64,000 nucleotides of DNA from Hetaerina americana. Its lineage: Eukaryota > Arthropoda > Insecta > Odonata > Calopterygidae. Positions 55,973 through 64,000 of the stretch are shown in pieces. The notes beneath the pieces are model-generated. The model was not told the DNA's origin. It worked only from the letters and a program-made list of their open reading frames with translations, and did no database searches. A program made the translations under genes and the position numbers. Location of the stretch: NCBI GenBank assembly GCA_022747635.1, contig JAKTNV010000062.1, positions 1,935,964 through 1,999,963 of the forward strand, written 5' to 3'. Each line of letters starts with the position of its first letter. Positions within the stretch are counted from its first letter, which is position 1.

Positions 55973-56961
55973 CACACACCTAAGAACCTATACTAAAATT
56001 TCCTCTTCATCAGCTCAATCCACAACAGAAATACTAGGAGTATGAATAAACTTCTTGTCCCGCACCATCGCACGGAAATCTATCACAAATCTTTCCATGT
56101 TACAGCATGCCGTCTGTGGAACTCTCTCCCAGATGACATAAAAAACTCTTCATCAACAACAACATTTAGAAGAGCACTTCACAAGTTCAATTTCCTCAGG
56201 TACTTAACTTAACCAGTATACCCTCCGTCATTCCACTCAGCTGTTATACAGATCACTATGTCTACTTTTTTTACCCTGCTTTTTTTTTGTTTTGTCATCT
56301 CAAGTGGTAGGAGTTTGCATAATTATTTTTAGAAATATTACGCTTCTCATTACTCCGCATGTGTTGTCAATGTATTTCATTTCTCCAATTATATTTCAGT
56401 AACTTAATAATATGTATACTATGTAAAAATGATTGTTACAATGTACACGTGTCTTTCCTCTAATTAATAGGGTTTTCGCAGGTTTTTCACACCCCCCTTC
56501 TCTTCGTGGGTGTTTTTCCTGCGTGGGTTTTTACTAGTTGAGCAATGCCACGCTCTCCCTAGCTTTTCCCACAAACCTCATTCTTTGCTTAGACTTTCCT
56601 CATTTTATCGTTCTCTATCTTCACTGTCATTTAATTTGAGTATGTGTGCATGTGTACGGTCATCTTTAATTAATATATGTATATGTATGTATGCAGGTAT
56701 GGGTGTATATGTGCGTAATTATGTATGTATTTATGTATGTGTCTGCATATATGTATGTAAGTCTATGTTTGTATATGTGTATGTATATGTGTGTGGATAT
56801 GTATGTATATTTGTAGGTAGGTGTATGCATATATGTATGTATGATTGTGTGTGTATATATATATATATATATAATATATATATGTATATATATATAGTAT
56901 GTGTATATATATATGTATATATATATAGTATGTATGTATATATGTATATATATATAGTATG

Positions 56962-56997
<36 letters not shown>

Positions 56998-57196
56998 ATA
57001 TATATACATACTTTTTTCTTTTTGATGTGCAAATCTGTGCTGAATGAATTTATGTCTGTCTATATGTATTTATGTGTACATATGAATGTAGCTATAAGTT
57101 TAATGCGTAACATAATGTTTACGACGATGGGTTAAATGGAAGAAGGGACCATTGGGTCTCAATTTCGCCCAAATAAAGACCTCTATCTATCTACCA
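55973..57196 (+). pseudogene. LINE-C C-terminus and 3' UTR
   Basis: 55975-56210 reads FLFISSIHNRNTRSMNKLL, RTEIYHKSFHVTACRLWNSL, FRRALHKFNFL, the C-terminal end of the L2/Kiri-type ORF2 begun at 51830. The 3' UTR includes a TATG-rich microsatellite (56640-57006) and ends in AATAAAGACC and CTAT repeats at 57196. Confidence 0.85.
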
Positions 57197-58195
57197 AATG
57201 ACCACGTTTCCGCGCCGCACATAGCTACGCTCCATATCAAAGTTTTTACGAGTTTTTTTCTTAATATCCTTGCTCAACGTCCCTCCCATCAACTCCTTCC
57301 TCCTTGTGAAAGCCTCTTTGCCTAGCGCAATTTTTCTCCTTACGTGCCTACTACTTTGACCGTGTTGGTCCAAAACACTACCGAGATACGTAAACTGTTC
57401 TACCTGCTCTATTTTTTGCCCTCCTGTTGTAATGTTTAGCTTAGCCTTTTTCTTTCTAGAAAATTACATAACCTTTGTTTTATTAATATTGATTCTCATC
57501 CCAAACCTGTCGCACTGAATTTCCAATTCACTCAGCAATGCTTGCAGCCCCTTGGCTGACTGACAAACTAAAGCCTGATCATCAGCAAACCTAACAGATT
57601 TTACCAATTCCCCGCCCACTTTCATTCCTACCTTCAGTTCTTCCAATACCTCTTTAATCATTTCCTCTGCATACAGGTTGAACAGCAACGGTGATAATGG
57701 GCAACCCTGCCTTACACCTCTTCCTAACACTGCCCAACTGGACTACCCATTCCCCACCCACACCTGAGCAGTCTGAGACATGTACAGGTTGCGGATAAGC
57801 CTCCTTTCCCTCCAATCTATTCCTATTTTCTGCAATATAGTCATTAGTTTTTCCCAATTCACTTTAGCAAACGCTTTTTCGAAATCTACGAAACAGGCAA
57901 ATACCTCCTGGTTGTGTTCTATATTCCTCTCGATTAATAATCTCATTACTGCAATGTCATCACGCGTACCTCTCCCCTTCCTACACCCAAACTGATCATC
58001 CCCTGAGTTATCATTAGCCTATTAGCATATTATTATTACTCTCTATCCTTTGGTTTATGATCCTGAGAACAACTTTAGCTGCGTGGGATATCAAACTAAT
58101 TGTCCTGTAGCCCTCACATGATGTAGCATTTACCTTTTTTGGAATAGGAACTAGCACTGATCTCACAAAGTCTTACGGCAAAATTTCTTCCTCAT
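57197..58195 (-). pseudogene. RTE reverse transcriptase fragment
   Basis: Minus strand: DFEKAFAKVNW (A), GRGVRQGCPLSPLLFNLY (B), RFADDQALVCQS (C), QVEQFTYLGSVLD, then RRKELMGGTLSK. Both ends are missing: no C-terminal region or 3' tail, and it begins in RT. It is adjacent to the CTAT repeats of LINE-C on one side and SINE-C on the other. Frameshifts at about 57740 and 57480. Confidence 0.88.
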
Positions 58196-58415
58196 AAATT
58201 TATTTATTTATTTTATTTTTTCAGTATTTGTCCGAAAACAGCATATTTTGGCCTTTACATCGAACTATTTACAACGATAACAATGGTCACATTTACAAAC
58301 ACCCAATCCCTCGATGGAGGGAAACTCAATTAGGCGGGAATCGAACCCGCGACCCTTGGAATGGCAGAGGAGGAATTTACCCCGCCGCCACCGGGGTCGG
58401 TAAATACTACAAATC
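58196..58415 (-). mobile_element. SINE-C (third tRNA-derived family)
   Basis: Minus strand head: GGTGGCGGCGGGGTAAATTC (A-box-like), then GCGGGTTCGATTCCCGCC, a perfect B box. The body runs to a (TAAA)n-type tail at 58196-58226. Head, body and tail all differ from SINE-A and SINE-B. Single copy in the window. Confidence 0.75.
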
Positions 58416-58639
58416 AGCATTGAAAATTTCCACTGACCTCTGCTTGGTTCTGCTGTTAAATTCTCTTTTCGCGTGGTCACGAAAACACTCGAACCATAGT
58501 CAAGTTGATGTCCCAACCAGAGTAAAATAACACCTACATTTGACTTTTTTATTCAATTAACTCCCCATTGTTTGTTGGACGAGCCCTGGTTTCCTCATGC
58601 TTCTTTTTCCTTGCGTTTGATTTTTCCACGTTAGGTCCG
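58416..58639. other. No gene recognised
   Basis: Short ordinary stretch between SINE-C and the mariner relic. Confidence 0.4.
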
Positions 58640-59420
58640 GTGATGGACTCATTATTAAGTATATTGTGTTTCGAAACACAATATGCCTAATAATGGCGGT
58701 GGGTAGAGCCAGGGCCACCACCCGGGTGTGTCTAAACCTCCGTGCACTCAGTGCTGTGGTGATGCGCGGTGCAGACAGACTGCGGTTCTACTTATGGACT
58801 TTGCTCACTCTACCAACTGTTGAAATGTGCGCTGCGGTGGGCATTCACAACGCGAGCTGCGAAGTGTGTGATCTGTGATTAGGTTTTTACAAGGCAATAG
58901 ATGGGCAACTTAGTGATGTGTGCACGAGGAGACGGAATATTAATGAGTGAAGACGGAGTGAGGCAGTGGTGCATTCTCAGTTTAAATATATACGTCCACA
59001 GCACCAATGTTCACACGACGAGGGGACACACCGCAGCGGTCATCGTCCTGGTCTCGTGGTGACAAATTAACTGACAGGTGCAAATCAACGAAACTATTCA
59101 TGCAAACCGCCGATTCTTGCCATTGCGGCGGATCTCTCGCCTCATTTCCCCGGGTGTCACGAATTCCACTGCATGAAATTGTAGCGCGGAAGCTTGGCTG
59201 TCACAATTTTTGCGTCGGACGGGTGCCGAAAACCTTGACGGGCGGCCACAAAAAACAGCGCACTGCTGCATCGTTGGATTTCCTCTAGGCCTATGACAAA
59301 GATGCTAGCGGACTCTTAGATCGCGTCGTAACTGGAGAAGAGACACTACAGACTCTTCCCAGCGATGAAGACGTCGCTTGCAACACCACAGCGCTTTGAC
59401 AGTGGCGCAGAATTGCATGC
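58640..59420 (+). pseudogene. Mariner relic with terminal palindrome
   Basis: Frame 59160-59290 has LHEIVARKLGCHNFCVGRVP, KTLTGGHKKQRTAASLDFL (second DNA-binding domain), then after a stop AYDKDASGLLDRVVTGEETL (first catalytic region, with Glu in the usual Asp position). The rest of the catalytic domain is missing. A palindrome at about 58650-58695 centred on GTTTCGAAAC precedes it. Confidence 0.72.
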
Positions 59421-59804
59421 TGGTGTGTAAGCAAGCGATTGAAAGGTTGTAAGGCGGTAGATTTCTTAAGAGACGGAATCTAAAAGCTTGCGTATCACTA
59501 GGATAAATGCCTCAATTTGAATGGTAACCATGCGAAAAAATAGTTTTAGAATGTGCCTTGCAAATTCATGTAACAAAACTCATTCTTGTCACTAGGTGCG
59601 TAGTTCATTTCAAAACTTAATTTACTTTCTGGGCAGTCATCGTTTATGCTCGGGCATCTAACATTACTCATGCATTTGTTTATTTATTCGATGTATATGC
59701 TGGGGCGAGATTGAGAACACATATTCCCTTCTTCCACCTAATCCCTATTAGCTAGCTCCCGTTCAGCTATTTTAATAATAGAGAGGTCAGATACGCCACG
59801 CAAA
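59421..59804. other. No gene recognised
   Basis: Ordinary sequence between the mariner relic and the R1-like LINE. Confidence 0.4.
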
Positions 59805-60867
59805 CAACAAAAACAAGCAAGATTTTAACAAGAGGCTGTCCACAGGGGTCGGTTCTTGGTCCGTTATTCTGGAATCTTATAATCAACCAGGTACTCAGAA
59901 TAGACTTCCCTATTGGATGCGAGCTCATTGCCTTCGCAGACGACATGGCCCTGACTATAGAAGCAAGCACCAGAGCCAAAATGGAACCCATGATTGCGGA
60001 ATGTATGTATATAATTGAAAAATGGGCAACTGAGAACAAGTTAACGATATCGACTGCTAAAACTCAATACATGATCTTCGGAAGCAAGATGGCTAGGAAC
60101 CCTACTGTATAAATTTATAATAAAAACATAAAAAGGGCTTACGTATTTAGATACCTCGGAATTATGTTAGACGAGAAATTATCCTACCAAGCCCATATTA
60201 ACTACACCACCAATAAAATAAAGAAAATCTTCCAGGCAGCTCGGAGATACTGAAGGTTTAAGTTCGGCACCGACACTCCTTAATAACCATGTATAAAGGA
60301 GTAACAATTCCCATCGCCACCTATGGCTGCGATATTTGGACTCATAAGATCAACATAAGTAGAATCGACCGTAAACTAAAAGCAGCTCTAAGGCCCTGCC
60401 TGTTATCAATATGTAGGGGCTACTCTACGGTCAGCACTGATGCGTTGTGTATAATTTGCGGGCTACCACCCTTAAAATACGAGATCCTGGAAAGAAATGC
60501 TATAATCAAATTACAACCTGGACAAAGGGCTAAGCACTTCAATCTTGAACTTGACGAAAATCAATATCTAAGGAAAAACGTCTTAAAAAAGAGACTGACG
60601 GAAGAATCCATCATTCAGCGGCAATCTGACTGGGATATCAGCAATAAAGGCTTATACACAAAGGACATTTTCCCTGTTGTTTGCGATAGATTAAAACTAA
60701 GAATCAACCTTCCACACAAATGTACCCAAATGCTATCAGGTCATGGAAATGTTTCAAATTACCTTCACAAAACTGGGAAATCGAGAACTAACCTATGTGA
60801 TATCTGCTTAACAGAGGACACCGCCAAACACAGAATTGAAGAATGTATCCGTCATGAACAAGACTAG
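59805..60867 (+). pseudogene. R1-like LINE reverse transcriptase, 3' half
   Basis: Frames: TRGCPQGSVLGPLFWNLI (motif B), CELIAFADDMALTIEAS (C, 59929-59955), TISTAKTQYMIFGSK (D), YVFRYLGIMLDEKLSYQAHI (E/thumb), then a 192-codon frame with TYGCDIWTHK, RPCLLSICRGYSTVSTDALCIICGLPPL, and a C-terminal zinc finger (CDIC, His seven residues on, final Cys four further: CX2CX7HX4C). The GCPQGSVLGP and CCHC end are typical of R1/LOA/I-group LINEs. Three in-frame stops; the 5' part is missing. Confidence 0.85.
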
Positions 60868-62064
60868 AAATATTAAATTAAATTGCGCGAAATAGTATTA
60901 TTCTGCTTAAAGACCAATTGTAAACTCCTATTTGATTTCGTCACATGAATGGTAATTAAGCAATGTAAGCAGACACATCTAACACAGTGTAAATTTTCCC
61001 ATTTAACGTGCTTTATAACTAGGCGAAAAATCAAAATATATCATACATTCACGATACAAATTATTTTTATCTGTATATATTATGTTGTATGTTTCTGTAC
61101 TTGTGCTGATTATTGTGAAAATATGTACTAATTGTACTTGAAGTGCCTAAATTCTAATGTTCTGTGTATTCTGTGAATGGTCTAGTGTGTAATTCCAAAT
61201 GTATTATTATGTATGTTTTGGATACTTGAGAGTTCATGTAAATAACTGTTTAAAAATCTCACATCGAGTAACTTTGGCGATTGAAGACAAAAGGGGAATT
61301 TAAGCGTGAGCAGGTACCCCCTCAATCAACATATATATCAGTGTTGTATAACCATGTATGTTGCTACTGGAATAAACTGTTGATCTACAGGGAGGAAACT
61401 CACCGAAGTATTTTTAAAAAAATCCCTATTTATAGTTGTCAGTATTTCTTAATCAAAATATTCAGCCCTGAAATTACTTTTAAAAACTAAATTAGGGGCT
61501 CCACTCCGCGCAGAGATCAACTTGTTTGAGGCCACTGCTTTGGTGGAGGAAAGACTGCTCAAAGTGAGTTTTGAGAGAACTAAATGCGACGCCAGAGTAA
61601 GAAATGCTCAATCTGAGACGTTGCGATTGATTGAGACAGTGAAAGCAGGTGTGAAGAGGGGCAATCCGGATCCAGCCCTCGAAAGCATTCGCATGTGAGA
61701 TACAGCACTCGCTCCGGGGAGACATCATCTGATTTAAAAAAATAATGGCTGTACAAGGAGAGAGAGAGAGGGAGAGAGGGAGCTGAGGCATTTGGATACG
61801 TTTTGCTGGGAGAGAGTACTGAATGCCCTAAGGTTGGTTTGAATCGGAAAAGAGAAATTGAGAAAGTAGGCGAAGAAAAGGTAAAACGTTCATTAAGAGA
61901 AAGACATAATTCATGGAAAAAATTCGAGAGAGGCGGAGAAAATGAACGGAGAAAATATTGAAAGGTCGTTGAAAAAACCAGAAGGAGGGATAATATTTGT
62001 GAGGCGAGGTCGAGAAAGCTTACAAATGGTACAGCGACAATTCTCCTGAGACTCCTTTCAAAGC
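60868..62064. other. Probable LINE 3' UTR, then no gene
   Basis: 60868-61260 is AT-rich and may be the R1-like 3' UTR. 61500-62040 is ordinary with a GA-rich patch near 61750. Confidence 0.35.
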
Positions 62065-62460
62065 AAAATCCAGCATCATACTCTACACCAAGTCCCTCTT
62101 CATCTCTCTAGACTTCCTTCCTCTCTTCATCCCGTCCCGTCAAACCTATCCCTATCCTATATTTCTGCCCTTCCCTCGTTTGCCTAGCATTCTCCCCTCT
62201 GCATCGTAATATTCTTCGACATCCCACTGCCGATCAATACGCTCTTCACCCACTTTTCCTGCTTTCATAGGATTTTTCCCAAAAATCTCCTCTCCTCCCC
62301 TCTCACAATACCAAGTACTTCCTCGTTTGTTTTCTTCTCTGTCCATTTCACCTTCTCCATTTTTCTCCACACCCACATTTCAAAAGCCTCAAATCTATGC
62401 CCATCATGCTCAGTGACCATGTTTCCGCGCCGTACATAATTATGCTTAATAATGTCTAGG
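62065..62460 (-). pseudogene. RTE LINE 3' fragment, diverged
   Basis: Minus strand: AFEMWVWRKMEKVKWTEKK, NEEVLGIVRGEERRFLGKIL, then decayed LLDG region and AAAATCCAGCATCATACTC near the UTR. It has no (TA)n tail, and identity is lower than at 51385. Confidence 0.8.
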
Positions 62461-63671
62461 ATAAGATGAATGTCCACTCTACTCAACGTCTCTTGTCTAA
62501 ATGCTAAGGAAATAATAGCCTATAGGTGGTATTCAGAAGGAACGTTTAATGATGTACCTTATATGAAAAATATTGGCCCACAATTGGAGAAAAAATGATT
62601 TTTTAGGAACGTTACGAAAAAAAGAAACGCGATGTGTTATTGGATCGACGAATCAAAACATACGTTGGTCAAAGTATAAAGATAAGATTGGAAGAGGTGT
62701 GGGACGTAAGATATATTGTTCAGGGGAATACTTGAGGGTGGCAGCTAACTAATTCTCGCAAACGAGAAACGATCTTTTGAACATTTCGCACGGCGGCGTC
62801 GGCGGAACCGTTTAAGTGTTGGAATCCCCTAGGGTCAATAAGTCAACGTCAGAATTCCCAGTCCCGCCAGTTGATGGCGTCCCACCACACGTGGGGTCAT
62901 AATGAGCGTATCTTCGGACATATCGTCAATGCAGAAATCACGAATTAACTGCATTGCGACTTCAAAAAAACAGTAACTGAATTATCCAGAGGTCGAATGC
63001 GCGCCCGAAGCACTTAACTCATTGAACGCCGGCACCCCCGCCACTGCGGTCCGTTTGGGAAGGTATGGCAAGGTGTAAACACAAAGGGATGGGGAGAGGG
63101 AACCTCGTTACCCTCCCATCCACCCCTTTCCCTCCCTCTGTCGTCGGATGCGATCGGAATCGCCGAAAATGGCGAGAGGTCAGGAAGCAAAAATAATCCC
63201 GAGTCCCGAGCGAGAGCGTGATAATGAGAGTGTCCGCTGCGGCGGCAGTTAAGGGTCGAACCCTGGGAAGGTAAGGGACGGATGGTGGGGGATCTCCTCC
63301 TCCCCGCCGCTACCCTGTTAATCCCGACGGATCGACGGTGCCTCCTTCAAAGGGGAGCGGACATCAGGGAAGACGTGTGGCTGGAGGAAAGGAGAAGATA
63401 TCTGAAGTACGTGTGGTCGGAATATTCAGAATATCGATGAAAGGACCTCGCAAATTTGTTGTCAGTCAGAGATCAATCGATTCGAAGCGATTCCTAATTC
63501 GTTCCAAGGAGCCATTTTATTCGTTCCCTTCAGTCATTAAGACCGTTTTTCATTGGTGTCCTCATCCACTTCAAACTCACCTCCAGCGCCACTTTTGCGA
63601 GATTTAGGGAAAGGTGAAACATTTAGCACGAGCGCGCGGGGAAATGGTAAGGCAACTGTGAGTTGAGGGTG
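62461..63671. other. No gene recognised; GC-rich candidate first exon
   Basis: 63040-63360 is GC-rich with CG dinucleotides. It contains CGAAAATGGCGAGAGG (a start codon in good context giving a 28-codon frame) and AAG|GTAAGG at 63270/63271, a strong plus-strand splice donor. A 5' UTR or short first exon is possible but not proven. Confidence 0.3.
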
Positions 63672-63750
63672 ATTCATGGTTTGTATCAAAAGTATCGGTA
63701 GCAATATTTTCCTACCGTGTTTGCGTGTCGTGCTGAATTCAGACCGTGTC
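63672..63750 (+). repeat. Mariner 5' module, solo copy (inverted relative to 21568 and 44421)
   Basis: GTATCAAAAGTATCGG...GCTGAATTCAGACC is the reverse complement of the 5' module attached to the mariner relics at 21568-21640 and 44421-44490. Confidence 0.65.
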
Positions 63751-63754
63751 CATG

Positions 63755-64000
63755 AAGATAAAACAAGGGAGATAGATTCCGGTACAGATAGATACAAATA
63801 CTCATTCTTTCACCGTACGATCAGAAATCATAATTGTAAGAAACCAAGGTCACTTTAGAAATATTAAAAACATTGAATTTACAAGTCGGAACAAAATTAA
63901 GTATTGCAATGACATCAGGTCCATTAGTAGGTGCATGTGTGTGTCAGTTGGTAGTTTGAGTGTTTGCACGTGTGTGGGGTGTAAGTGTTCTTGCATGAAT
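63755..64000 (+). pseudogene. CR1-type LINE 3' end, cut by the window edge
   Basis: The frame reads RYKYSFFHRTIRNHNCK, the CR1 C-terminal signature seen at 12010, followed by the 3' UTR start with GTAGGTGCATGTGT, shared with 46790. Confidence 0.7.

Noticed and set aside
58325..58415. tRNA gene with a perfect B box
   Set aside because: The anticodon stem and acceptor stem are not convincing and a TAAA-type tail marks it as SINE-derived.

Overview
The window is eukaryotic nuclear DNA, most likely from an arthropod and probably an insect. The evidence is long intergenic spans, one split host gene with a canonical 5' splice donor, and a transposon load of RTE and CR1/L2-type LINEs, Penelope-like elements (PLEs), DD34D mariners and tRNA-derived SINEs. 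The species cannot be determined from the sequence. There are no bacterial operons, CRISPR arrays, rRNA genes or convincing functional tRNA genes.

Only one host gene is recognisable: the first coding exon of a CNRIP1 (cannabinoid receptor-interacting protein 1) homologue on the minus strand at 9227-9564. It ends at a CAG|GTAGGG donor and sits at the edge of a GC-rich, promoter-like region (9565-10420). No later exon was found in the window. A second GC-rich patch with an AAG|GTAAGG donor (63040-63360, plus strand) could be a first exon of another gene, but that is speculative.

Most of the rest is transposon debris. 0-6 kb: LINE 3' ends, RTE fragments, SINEs and foldbacks stitched together by (TA)n arrays. 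11-17 kb: a CR1 3' half, a nearly complete mariner (14290-15607), and PLE and SINE fragments. 17-20 kb and 28-31 kb: two long, closely related minus-strand RTE copies with endonuclease and reverse transcriptase, both broken. 34-38 kb: a PLE GIY-YIG endonuclease fragment inside inverted PLE termini, another LINE, and a deleted mariner inserted into an RTE relic. 51-57 kb: a CR1-type LINE nested inside an L2/Kiri-like LINE. 58-61 kb: a SINE, a mariner relic and an R1-like reverse transcriptase. About 31-34 kb, 38-43 kb and 47-51 kb are low in recognisable features.

Three patterns link these parts. (1) At ten or so loci a small motif recurs: CTGANGA-like heptamer, one extra base, a hairpin with a changing but complementary stem, then GAAA. 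Two loci with PLE coding relics carry it next to them, so it is best read as hammerhead-like PLE termini; several are duplicated head to head as long perfect foldbacks. (2) The main SINE family and the RTE LINE share a similar 3' tail, suggesting that the RTE machinery mobilises the SINE. (3) Most (TA)n arrays directly abut the end of an RTE, SINE or PLE copy, suggesting the arrays start from, or attract, these insertions.
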